From assembly GCF_022376445.1 (NCBI RefSeq), contig NW_025955056.1, positions 62,001 through 126,000 on the forward strand: a stretch of DNA of 64,000 nucleotides. Direction: 5' to 3'. Both the position numbers and the translations under genes were made by a program. Position 1 is the first letter of the stretch; each line of letters begins with the position of its first letter. The notes below the pieces were generated by a model. That model saw nothing but the letters and a program-made list of their open reading frames with translations, ran no database searches and was not told the DNA's origin. The stretch is from Fomitopsis serialis. Lineage: Eukaryota; Basidiomycota; Agaricomycetes; Polyporales; Fomitopsidaceae. This document shows positions 35,870 through 46,645 of this stretch, piece by piece.

Positions 35870-37752
35870 TAGCATTGGTATGATACAAGCATATGGGCAA
35901 TTCCACTCAAGCAGTACAATTGACTATCAACTAGCCAGGCTGGTCTTATACAAGGGCTGCATGCTACATGCTACTCAGCCTGTTCTGGCTCATCCCACTG
36001 CCATGCCCCTTTCCAGCTTTCTTCACCCCAAGCTACAGCCATCTGGCCCACTAGAGTGTTGGCAGCTGTGCCCATCACAAAGTTCCAAGTGGTGCAGATG
36101 AACATGCCCTTCTTGCAGCGGCTCAGCATGACATTGGTTCTCCTGAGGTCAGTGAGGAAGCCAAGCTCCCTTGTCCTGACAAGAGAGATGATGATGTAGT
36201 CCTCTTCATTGCCTATTGAGAGTATCAGCTAAGATTTTATATAATCAAGTAAATTACTAGCCTTGGAAGGAGTCCACATTGAAGCACTTGTCTTGCCAGG
36301 CCAAGCCCATTGCCTTCATGTCCTCTTCAATGAGACTGCGCTGGGCATCATAAGGAGTGATGATCCTATATTCTTTGCCCTCCTCCTGCATCTTGGCTGC
36401 AATCTTCAGGACTGCTTGCCTCTCAGGAGCATTCTGCATACAGTATATCAGCATATATACATAATCATGTGAGAAGGTTCAGTACCATCCAACTAGTGCC
36501 ATTCCTTTTTTCCTCACCACCTTCAACATCAACAAAGTAGCTCTCTGGAATCTTGACAGGGTGAAGAGGGTTAGATGCCAGCTGAGCATCATAAACAGCC
36601 TCAGAGATGAAGTCCCCAATGTGGGGTGGCATTCTGTCTGAACATACAATGAGATCTGTATCATAACATCAAAATTCAACTTACATTGAATTTCCAGCAT
36701 GAGGGCATCTGAGCGCAAATGAGGGATCTCAAAGATACTCTTGAGCTCCTCATTTTCATCCTGCCCAAATGGTGGCACTAGAAATGTGCTCAGGTCAACC
36801 TCAAACATTTTAGACCTCATATCAACTTACATTGTTTATCATCACCTATGAAACACATTTTGCGAATAGAAGAGAATTGCTGAAGAGCAGGGATGTAGTC
36901 ATTGATGGAGATTTGGCTAGCTTCATCCACAACCAAGGTAGTCAATGGACACAAGGCAGTGAAACCTTTGATGCGAGGATTGGAAAGCATGGAGAGTGTA
37001 CAGAGGATGACAGGGCAGCCCTTGAGGAGCTTGCCAGCATTTTTGAAGTTAGAAGAGCTGATGATGTTCTTGTTCACTGCTGTATAGAGATGTTCATGCC
37101 TATATAGAAAGGTTAGAATTACATGGCTTGAGGAATCATGAGAAATGCATCAAATACCATCCAAGGTGAAAGTCTGCAGAGACAAGGAGCTTCCAGTCCA
37201 GGAACCCAATCTTAGCCAGCTTCTCAGCAATGTTTTTGACAGCCACATTGGTCTGAGCAACCAGCCAGATGCCCCTTCTACCACCAGCTATTGCAGAGCA
37301 TACAAAGGCTGCAATGACAGATGTCTTGCCAGTCCCAGGAGGGCCCTGAATCACTGTGACTCTAGTGGGATTGGTGTTTGAGAGCATGTCATGAACAGCT
37401 CTGTACTGAGAGTCATTGAGTGGTAGAGTGGCAGTGATATCAGGGACCTCCTCAGAGGACTCAAAGCTCTCAGGCCAGCTGAAGTCATCTCCAGGGCACC
37501 AGATGTACTTCTGAAAAGGGTTCTCAAAGAGGTTGACCTGGCCCTGCAGAGCTCCAAGGACATATAATGCCTTCTGTTGCTCTGCATTGGTAGCCCTGTC
37601 TGCACCTATAGAGGTGATAGACATTACTGTCTTTCCCTCAAGGCTTGTCTCAGCCTTGAGCTCAGCAGCACGACCCAAGACTCTGTCAGCTGTCTGCCCA
37701 TGGATCTGGTATGTGGCCCCATGCTCATCACGAACAGTGACTTGAACCTCCT
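35870..37752. other. CpG-depleted block
   Basis: Across about 1.9 kb I count only about 8 CpG dinucleotides by eye, whereas neighbouring 60-base rows usually have 2 to 6 each. The block starts directly after the acyltransferase stop. It ends at the intron (37751-37813) that separates the helicase exons of the first array copy from its N-terminal exon. Codons such as AGG and AGA replace CGN for Arg throughout, yet the helicase frame is intact. Confidence 0.8.
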
Positions 37753-38693
37753 GTAGAATATTCAGAGTTTATATGACAGCCGTGGTAATGGAGGTGACTC
37801 TCAATGAACTCACGGATGATTTCTGGATCCGAGTCTGATATCGGTCAGACCTGACTTTGAGTTTCTTTTGATTGGCAGACGGCGCGCTGAACTCGTTGGC
37901 GGACGTGGCCGGCCGCTGCGACGCAAGTCGCTGATCAGCCCGCGCGATCTGGGCGATCTGGGCGAGCTCCTGGATGTGTGACGGTCGTGATCGCAGGTGA
38001 GTACATGATCGGTATCTCGTCTTGATTACTCACCGAATCGCTCTTGTCCTTTGTGTTAACCCGCTTGACACTGTTGTATCGCTCCTCGATGTCAGGGATG
38101 GCCGGAAGGAAGCTGGCCAGCCAGGCTTTGAGGGCGAGAGGCGTCTGTCGAGCAGGTGTCGGGTCCCAGATCTTCTCTCGGAACGCCGCCTTGATGTTGT
38201 CTTCGTAGATGGGCCACTGGTCGCCGACCGCGAACTGGACCGCCTCAAGAGGCGAGATGATGCACTCCTGGCTTCCCGGACAGATGCCCTCGATGCTGAT
38301 CCCGTTAACGATGCGCAAGCCATGGTCGAGGAAGAGGGATAAGGCGAGCTGGCCAATGTTGAAGGCGTATAGCATGCAGTCCGAGTTACAGAGGACTTTG
38401 GTGAGTAGCAGCGCGCGCCCTCGGTGCAACGTGTCCCCCTTGCTCTTCTGTAGCTGGATGACGAGGATGCGCGACTCGGTCGCGATGGCGATGGCGAGGA
38501 GCTGGTCGGATGGGCTGTATGCAGGCGCGATACCGATACGGATGGGGTTCGGGTGGGTTGGCGCGCTCGTCAAGAACTCGTCGAGGATCTCGTCCGTGAG
38601 CTTGGACTCAAGCAGTGTATGCAGTTTGATAGGCGGTTGGTGTTTGTCAACGAGGTTCTGCAGGATCGTACGCGTTTGCGGAGGGGGAGCCAT
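35971..38693 (-). CDS. UPF1-like SF1B helicase, array copy 1 (divergent, composite)
   Basis: This is a superfamily 1 helicase of the UPF1/SMUBP2/DNA2 group. The N-terminal exon (38693 down to about 37935) encodes a globular part with IGIAPAYS, LLAIAIATESRILVIQL, LYAFNIGQLALSLFLDHGLR and TPLALKAWLASFLP, which reads like an exonuclease-fold domain without acidic residues. After an intron at 37751-37813 the helicase core follows: VIQGPPGTGKTSVIAAF (Walker A, about 37316-37345), GIWLVAQTNVAVKNIAEKL, VVDEASQISINDYI, MCFIGDDKQ, YRIITPYDAQ and CFNVDSFQG. It ends GNEEDYIIISLVR, then RRTNVMLSRCKKGM (motif VI), and closes WQWDEPEQAE at 35971-35973. The ATG at 38693 (MAPPPQTRTILQNL) is the first usable one. 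The helicase part is CpG-poor and the N-terminal exon is not. No frameshift was seen. The substrate and function are unknown. Confidence 0.85.
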
Positions 38694-41600
38694 GGTGGTG
38701 AGAGTCAACCTGGGTGGCGGGTCGCAGAACCGCGCGCAGTGGCCTCTTCACTCTCGACAACGTGCCAGAACGGAAGGGCCGCTGCGGCGTTGGTCAAAGC
38801 GCGGACAACAATCGGACAATAGCATTCATAGATGGTATCTTTCAATGAATAGAAGCAAGATAACGAGCGACTAAGGCAACGAGGTCAAGACGTGCACCCC
38901 GTTAGAACTTCCCCTGCAACGTGTCCCGCCACGAAACCCATCCGTCCGCCCATTCCTTCGCGAGTTGGCCCACGAGCGACGACTTGGCCTTCTCCATGAA
39001 AGCCCTGCTCGTGCAGATGACCATGCCGCGCTTGCAGCGCGAGAGCATGACGTTCGTCCGCCGTAAGTTGGTGAGGAAGCCGATCTTGTCCGAACGAACG
39101 ACGGAGATGAGGATGTAGTCATCTTCGTTGCCTGGCGAAGCGACGATATGTCAACCTGGCGTCCTTTGAGCACAGTCTGATTCTCACCTTGGAACGAGTC
39201 GACATTGAAGCATTTGTTCTCCCAGGGAAGTTTCGCGTCTTTCAGCTTTCGCTCCAGGACGTTCCGTTGTGCGTCGTAGGGAGTAATGACGCGAAATTTC
39301 TTGCCTTCTGCGTCGTACTTCCTCGCAACAACGACGATGGCATTGGCCTCTATGTCATTCTACGGCACAACCTCGTCAACACACACCATCAGGAAGAGTG
39401 AAGACGGTGCTTACGATCCAACTGTTGCCAGACCTTTCCTCCCTCCCTTCGCTTACGTCGATGAATTTACACGAGCGACGAGACGTTACAGAGTGAATTG
39501 TTTTGAGACGGCTGTCGTATACGTGCTTCGAGATAAACATGCCAATCGGTGTCGGCATTCGGTCTGCGAACCGGCCGGTTGAAGTCAGTCGCACACGAGC
39601 AAACCAGTGAAGTAGCGTACACTGTGTGTCGAGGAAAAGGGCATCCTGTCGCAGATGCTGCATTTCGAAGATGCTAGGCAATTCACCCAGGTCATCTTGA
39701 CCGAATGGTGCAACTAACATTCGCTCACGACGTGAGTCTCTGCTTGACGCTTTGAACTGCAAACTCACGTTGCTTGTCGTCTCCGATAAAGACTAGTTTC
39801 TTGATGGTGCGATTGAAGCGGCCCAGGAGCGGCAGGTAGTCACCGAGCTCTATCTGACTGGCTTCATCAACTATCACCGTTTCGACAGGCACCAGGCGAG
39901 TGTAGCCTGCCGGCACCATATGCGGATGTGAGAACATGCTGAGAGTGCACAGAATGACCTTGGAATCCAGGACGAGGCGTTCAGTTATAGTGATATCCGG
40001 TTTGAACCTTTCCGAGCGTATGACATTCCTCTCAATCTTCGTGTAAAGGTGCTCGTGCCTTTGGAGCAGATCATGAGCTGTAGCACCAATTGCTGAAAGC
40101 GAACTACACTCACCAGTCGAAATGGAAGTCTTTCGAAACCAAGATTTTGAAGTCGAAGAAATCGACACCGGCGAGTTTCTCCGCAATGTTCTTCACGGCG
40201 ACGTTCGATTGCGCTACCAACCAGATGCCGCTGTCCTTCTTCGCGCTCTTCGCGCGCTTCATTAATTCGAGGACTGACGCAGCTATGACCGTCGTCTTGC
40301 CTGTGCCGGGGGGTCCGTGCACCAAGCACACCCGATCACTTGCTTGCTCGCATATTATACGGTGCACTGCTGCGGCCTGCGAGTCGTTGAGACGTTTGCC
40401 GGCGAGATGGAGTTCTCCAGTTGTCGATAACTCGAGTCTCCGCGCGTGCTTGGGGCGCTCGAAGATCCTACAGACGATGTCGTGTTCGAAGAACAGAAGT
40501 TTCTGCTGCAACACTTCCAATACGACCGCCTCGCGCTCCTTCTCAGCAGCCGTCGGGTCTTGTCTGCCTACTGTCACGATGCTAACGATCTTAGCGGTTG
40601 GCGCGACGGACTTGTTGACTGTGATCTTGGCGATTTTTCCTTCGACACGATCGACGTGCCCTCGGGCGGTCTTCGCAGGGCTGTCTTTTGCCCCATACTG
40701 CACCTGCAGAAACTACAAGTGCGTCAGAACATGAAGATGCCGTCGCGAAAGATCCCCGAGCTTCGAGTACCTGGGTCTCAGAAGTTCTCATGCGTGTCTT
40801 GAATCGTGTCTGCCTGACTTGCAAATGGCCGTCCTTCTGCCTGAAGCTGGTACGGACATCGTTCTTCGTTCTTGTCGGCTTAAGGACGTGCAGGCGCCAC
40901 GCTATGCGAGTGACATTTGCAAGTCGTTTCAGGTCCTAGAAAAAGCCCAGGGAGTTAGACATACTGGAGAAGCATGAAGGCGAAACCTACATGTACAGGG
41001 ATCACAGTTGTGTTGACCAGAGCGACGCTCTGAAGGGGGCTTGTCCACTGAGGCAGTGACCCAACCTGGCGCGCCGCCCACGCCCTCAAGGCAAGGTTCT
41101 GGACGCCACGCGCCTCGTAGGCTCTACCTATGAAGTTATCGGTGACGGCTGCTTTGTACACCGCCCCTGTACCGCCCAACAACGACAAAAGTGTGTCTAG
41201 TGACTGGCGGTCTTCATTCTGCGCGGACTGCAGGTCCACAGCCCTGATAACCGTCAGCTCGAAATCATAATACAGCGCTAGCGCCAGCTTATGCATGTCG
41301 AAAGCGAGCTTGCGGTGCTCCGCGCTGTGTAGGAGCATGGTCTGCAGAATATCGCGACCTCTCGGAAGCTGGTGAGGATTCGCCCTTGCGGCTTTGCGTT
41401 TCTTCGCCTTGGAGGACGACACAGAGCCAGTCATGCGAACACATAGTACGTGTGTTGGGGTCGCGAAGGCGATATGCGTCAATATGCCTTTAGAGCCCTG
41501 AGTACACGATAGGCCCAAGACATCGTCAGAGTGATCAAACAGCGCGTCGAGAGGAAAGTCGACGAGGTCGGACTCGTCAACTTCCATCACGAGCACCTCA

Positions 41601-42172
41601 GGGTGAGGGGCCCTAAGGAGTGTTTGGTCGAGAGTCCAGCTGCGGCGCACCATGATGTGGGGGATGGTACACGTCGTCCAACTGGGCGGCAACCCTTATA
41701 CGAGCCATCGATACCAAACGTGCACCGCAGTTGTTGAGATAGCTTTCGCGTGGATGCGTATGAAGACCCTGGGATATGTGCCTCAAGGCGGAAAACCTTA
41801 TGTGTACTATCAGCGGTGTCGCTTCTGAAGATGCCGCGTCAGGTAGTGTTGACGAGACCTTTCTCGGACCAAGGAAAACGATCGTGGAAGGACCGTCGGA
41901 CGAGCATCGCGTTGGCTGATTTGGACGCACCGGGCTTCCCAACAGGCATGGCGGTTGCTACTGGTAAAAGCGATTTCTGGCGTCGTGGTTCTACATCAAA
42001 CCTTGAAGTCTCTGGATCCACCATAAATTAATCCTCGTGTGCAGGTAGAATTGTGATAAGGGTGGACAGTCGAAGCTGTACACACTAGTATCTTGCAGCG
42101 ATGAGCGTTCGGTGAGAGGTCGGGCGCTCCGTCGCCACAACTGTCACGAGCACCTGTCTGTCCGCATCCTCA
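38691..42172. repeat. segmental duplication unit A
   Basis: This unit contains array copy 2 with both flanks. The left flank begins CCATGGTGG-TGAGAGTCAACCTGGG at the start codon of copy 1 and matches 42792 onward. The right flank carries the words ACCCTGGGATATGTGCCTCAAGGCGG, GATTTCTGGCGTCGTGG and GCAGCGATGAGCGTTCGG, ending TCCGCATCCTC. The same words appear in the same order in units B and C. Confidence 0.75.
38902..41653 (-). CDS. UPF1-like SF1B helicase, array copy 2
   Basis: This is a helicase paralogue starting MVRRSWTLDQTLLRAPHPEV. The first 230 residues include DDVLGLSCTQGSKGILTHI, FATPTHVLCVRM, HRKLAFDMHKLALALYYDFE and NLALRAWAARQVGSLP, in the order of an RNase D/WRN-like fold without the catalytic acids. 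Next come RIAWRLHVLKPTRTKNDV and a beta-barrel-like segment (GHVDRVEGKIAKITV). The motor has LVHGPPGTGKTTVIAASV (40291-40317), IWLVAQSNVAVKNIAEKL, VDEASQIELGDYLPLL, KLVFIGDDKQ, FRVITPYDAQRNVLERKL, CFNVDSFQG, GNEDDYILISVVRSDKIGF and RRTNVMLSRCKRGM. It ends WRDTLQGKF with the stop at 38902-38904. About nine exons. No frameshift was seen. It may act on RNA or on RNA-DNA substrates by family analogy only. Confidence 0.87.
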
Positions 42173-42985
42173 GCGCGGCCATTAATATTGCCAGTTCCGA
42201 GACACATCAAATGTACTGCTCAAAACACTAAATGTACATTCTATCAGTGTACCAACAGTGAAAAGCCCTGCCCAAATTCAGTGAACTAGACAGCGACTTT
42301 GTGACATCCCCGCGCGCCGATAGAAATCACAACATTGGATATACCGTTAATATGCTGTGAAAAACCCGTCATCGCACAGCTCATAGTGTACCGTATTTGA
42401 GTGCTCGGACTAGCTGACGATCACAGATCTATAGCCTGAGGATGCATACCCCCGACTCGGAGACTGAGCCGATAAGATCAGTTCAGAGAGCCTGCCGCTG
42501 CGCTGCAACATGAAGCGACACTCGCTACTGCAGTGATTCGAAATCACGGTAACTTCGATGTATGCGCTACGACTTCAGACTGTTTGCTCCGCGCTATGTG
42601 TATCTCAGCAATGATGCGGCGACGACGAGAGGATATGCATATGTACGTTCTTTTTGTGGGTTTCCGCTATCACATGAAGACCGACACGGAAAATCAGAGC
42701 GGACAGACACACCTGACTGGACTTGATGTGATGTAGGTCGAGGCAAACGAGGAATGTTGACGCAAGGTAACGAACGGAGTCCGAGACATGAGCCATGGTG
42801 GATGAGAGTCAACCTGGGTGACGGGTTACAGCACCGCGCGTGGCCTCTACAGTCTCGACAACGTGCCAGAACGGAAGGACCGCTGCGGCGGTGGTCAAAG
42901 CGCAGACAACGATCGGACAATGACATTCATAGATGGTGTCTTGAAATGAGCGACTAAGGCAAACGAGGTCAAAAGGTGCACCCCG
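41654..42985. other. spacer between array copies 2 and 3
   Basis: The right two thirds of the spacer are not shared and hold nothing I recognise. About 41700-42172 is the promoter-side flank shared with 45840-46370 and 49480-49940. About 42784-42985 is the 3' flank shared with 38691-38901 and 46494-46645. No separate gene is seen. Confidence 0.6.
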
Positions 42986-45900
42986 TTAGAACCTCCCCTG
43001 CAACGCATCCCGCCACGAAATCCATCCGTCCGCCCATTCCTTCGCGAGTTGGCCCACGAGCGACGACTTGGCCTTCTCCATGAAAGCCCTGCTCGTGCAG
43101 ATGACCATGCCGCGCTTGCAGCGCGAGAGCATGACGTTCGTCCGCCGTAAGTTGGTGAGGAAGCCGATCTTGTCCGAACGAACGACGGAGATGAGGATGT
43201 AGTCGTCTTCGTTGCCTAGCGAAGCGACGATGTGTCAACCTGGCGTCCTAAGAGCACAGTCTGATTCTCACCTTGGAACGAGTCGACATTGAAGCATTTG
43301 TTCTCCCAGGGAAGATTCGCGGCCTTCAGCTTTCGCTCCAGGACGTTGCGTTGTGCGTCGTAAGGAGTGATCACGCGGTATGTCTTTCCTTCCGCGTGGA
43401 ACTTTCTCGCAACAACGACGATGGCAGTGGCCTCTGCGTCATTCTGCAGTGCAAATGTGTCAGCGTAATGCCGTCCAAACAGTGAATATGCCAAGGTGGC
43501 GCTTACGGTCCAACTGTTACTGGATTTTGTCTCCTTCCCATGACTAACGTCAATGAGAATACAGGAGCGTCGATCCATTTCGTCGTGGCTCGTCTTGAGA
43601 TTATTGCCGTACACATGCCTGGAGATGAACTCGCCGATCGGTATCGGCATTCGGTCTGTGAACAGATCATGAGTCGCACACCAGGTAAACTAGCAAAGGA
43701 ACGTACATTGCGTGTCGAGGAAAATGGCATCTTGCCGCAGATGCTGCATCTCGAAGATGCTAGATAGCTCACCCAAGTCATCTTGCCCAAATGGCGCCAC
43801 TGGGTCCCACTTATAGCATTAATCCCCACTCGATGCGTGAAGCTTTGAACCTGCGGACTCACGCTGTTTGTCGTCTCCGATGAAGACCAGTTTCTCGAGG
43901 CTGTGACTGAAGCGGCCCAGCAGGGGCAGATAGTCGCCGAGCTCGATTTGACTGGCTTCGTCGACGATCACAGTTTCGACAGGAACAAGGCGAGTGAAGC
44001 CTGCCGTGATCACGCGCGGCGCCGAAAGCATACTGAGCGTACATAAGACAACTTTCGATCCTAGCAGCAACCTCTCGGTGCCTACGATGTCTTCAGAGAA
44101 TTCATCCGAGCGTATGACGTTGTGTTCAATCTGCTCGTACAGGTGCTCGTGCCTTTGCGGAGGGATACTGTAAGCTGCCGCGGCGACGGCCAAAGCGACT
44201 GTTTAAACTCACCATTCGAAATGGAAATCCTTCGAGACTAAGACCTTGAAGTCAAGAAAATCGACGCGCGCGAGCTTCTCCGCGATATTCTTCACGGCGA
44301 CGTTCGATTGTGCAACCAACCAGATACCACGATTCTTCTTCGGAAGGTTCATCAACTCGATGACGGATGCAGCTATGACGGTCGTTTTGCCTGTGCCAGG
44401 AGGTCCATGCACCAAGCAAACCTGATCGTCCGGGCTCGCCGACATGATTCGGTTGACTGCTGCAGCCTGCGTGTCGTTAAGACGTCGACCTTCGAGATAG
44501 ACTTCTGCCTGTGAACGGTTGGAGGGTTTGTGTCTCCGCGCACGCTTGGAAGGGGGACGCTCGAAGATCTTGCGGACGATGTTTTGTTCGAAGAACGAAA
44601 GCTTTCGCTGCAACACTTCCAACACAATCGCCTCGCGCATCTTCTCAGCAGCTGTCGGGTCTTCCCGTCCGACTGTCACGACACCGAAGATCTTGGCGGT
44701 CGACGCGACCGACGCGTTCAGCGTGATACTGGCAGACTTCCCCGAGACACGAATGGCGCGCCCCTCGGCGGTCTTTACGGAACTGTTCTTCGTCCCATAC
44801 TGCACCTGTAAAACCTGGAACACGTTCGTCGGCGGATGTACTAGTAGAGGCATGTACACAAAGGGTCAATGAGTACCTGGTTCCGAGATGTCCTCATGCG
44901 TGTCTTGAATCGTGTCTGCTGGAGGTGCAGTTGGTCGTTCTTCTGGCTAAAGTCCGCACGGACGTCGTTCTTCACCCTCGTCGGCTTGAGAGCGTATAGC
45001 TGCCACGCTATACGGGTGAACTTCGCGAGCCACTTCATATGCTGGCGCAAAGTCAGACAAACACACATATGAAGAGCACGCAGGTTGCACTTACATCCGT
45101 GGGGATCGCCGTCGTATTGATTAAAGCAGCACTCTGAAGCTGGCTGGTCGACTGAGGCAGTGACCCAGTCTGGCACGCCGCCCACGCCCGTAAGGCGAGG
45201 TTGTGAACACTACGAGCCTCGAAGGCTTTACCCAAGAAGGCATCTGCAATGGCCTCCTTGTTCACATTCTGCTCGCCACCCAACAACTTCACAAGCATGG
45301 ATAGCGACTGCCGATCGTCAGGCCGCATGGACTTCAAGTCCACACCCTTGACAAGCGTCAGCTTGAAATCGTAGTACAGAGCTAGCGCTAGCCTGTGCAT
45401 GTCAAATGCAAGCTTGCGGTGCTCAGCACCGTGGAGGAGCATCTTCAGGAGGACTGCGCGGCCTGGAGGAGGCTGCTGAGAACTCGCCCTTGCTGATTTG
45501 CGGTTCTTCGCCTTGAAAGTCGATGTTGAACTAGGCATGCGGATACACAGTACACGCGTTGGGGTTGCGAAAGCGATGTGCGTCAATATGCCTTTGAAGC
45601 CCTGAGTGCACGCTACCCCCAAGACGTCTTCAGAGGGATCAAACAGCGCGCCGAGCGAAAAATCGACGAGATCAGACTCGTCGACTTCCATCACGAGCAC
45701 CTCGGGGTGAGAGGCCCTGAGGAGCGTTTGGTGGAGAGTCCAGTTGCGGCGTACCATGATCTGGGGGAAAATTACAGGCTGTCCAACTCAGCGGCAGCCC
45801 TTATACGAGCCACCGACGCCCAACGTGCACCGCAGTTGTTGTCATGCAGAGCTTCGTGTGGACATGCATGAAAACCCTGGGATATGTGCCTCAAGGCGGA

Positions 45901-46370
45901 AACCTTATATATGTACATCAGCGGCGTCGCTTCTGAAGCGCCGCATCGAATCTGCGGGTGGTATTGGTGAGTCCTTTCTTGTATCAAAGATGAATCATCG
46001 TGGAAGGATCATCTGCCGAACATCGCGTTGGTTAACATGGACGCACCGGGCCTCCCAACAGGCATGGGGCATTGCTGGTCGAAGTGATTTCTGGCGTCGT
46101 GGCTCAACGTCAAACCTTGAAGTCTCTAGATCCACCGAAATTGATCCTCGTGTGCGAGGAGGGTTGTGATAAGTAAGGGTGGACCTAAGGTGGACTACGG
46201 TGGACTACCGCCGAAGCTGTATGCACTGGTACCTTGCAGCAATGAGCGTTCGGTGCAGGTTCGGTGCCGGTGAGAGGGAAACACTGGGGCGCTAGGTCAC
46301 CACGGCTGTCACCGTCACGTGACTGTCACGAGCGCGCACGCTGACCGTCTTTCCGCATCCTCATTTCAGA
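42790..46370. repeat. segmental duplication unit B
   Basis: This unit contains array copy 3 with both flanks. The 3' flank word AACGTGCCAGAACGGAAGG and the ATTCATAGATGGT word match unit A almost exactly. The 5' flank words ACCCTGGGATATGTGCCTC and GATTTCTGGCGTCGTGGCTC match units A and C. The right end stops at TCCGCATCCTCATTTCAGAC. Confidence 0.75.
42986..45757 (-). CDS. UPF1-like SF1B helicase, array copy 3
   Basis: This is the paralogue most similar to copy 2, starting MVRRNWTLHQTLLRASHPEV at 45757 and ending WRDALQGRF at 42986-42988. The N-terminal region shows EDVLGVACTQGFKGILTHI, HRKLAFDMHRLALALYYDF and NLALRAWAACQTGSLP. The motor shows LVHGPPGTGKTTVIAASV (44384-44410), VAQSNVAVKNIAEKLARV, VDEASQIELGDYL, KLVFIGDDKQ, YRVITPYDAQRNVLERKL and RRTNVMLSRCKRGM. 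Exon order and intron positions match copy 2. No frame break was seen in the parts I followed. Because its flanks are also duplicated, it arose by segmental duplication, not retroposition, and introns are retained. Confidence 0.87.
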
Positions 46371-46645
46371 CAATGAGGACGGGAATCCCTTTTCTGCACA
46401 GGGTTCATCTCAGGAAATGTACTGGGTAAAACAGTGAATATAAATGCTGTCAGTGTTATAAACGGTGAAAAGCCCTGCCCGAACTAAGAAAAATGGGTGG
46501 CGCGCGGCTTGCAGAACCGCGCGTGGCCTCAAGACTCTCGACGTGCCAGAACAGACGGACCACTGCGGGGTTGGTCAAAGCGCGGATCTGACGTAAACAT
46601 TCATAGATGGTATCTTTAAATGACATGAAGCAAGATAACGAGCGA
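45758..46645. other. spacer between array copies 3 and 4
   Basis: The spacer carries the shared 5' flank of unit B up to about 46370 and the shared 3' flank of unit C from about 46494. Short internal repeats such as AAGGTGGACTACGGTGGACTACC lie near 46188-46208. No gene is seen. Confidence 0.6.
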
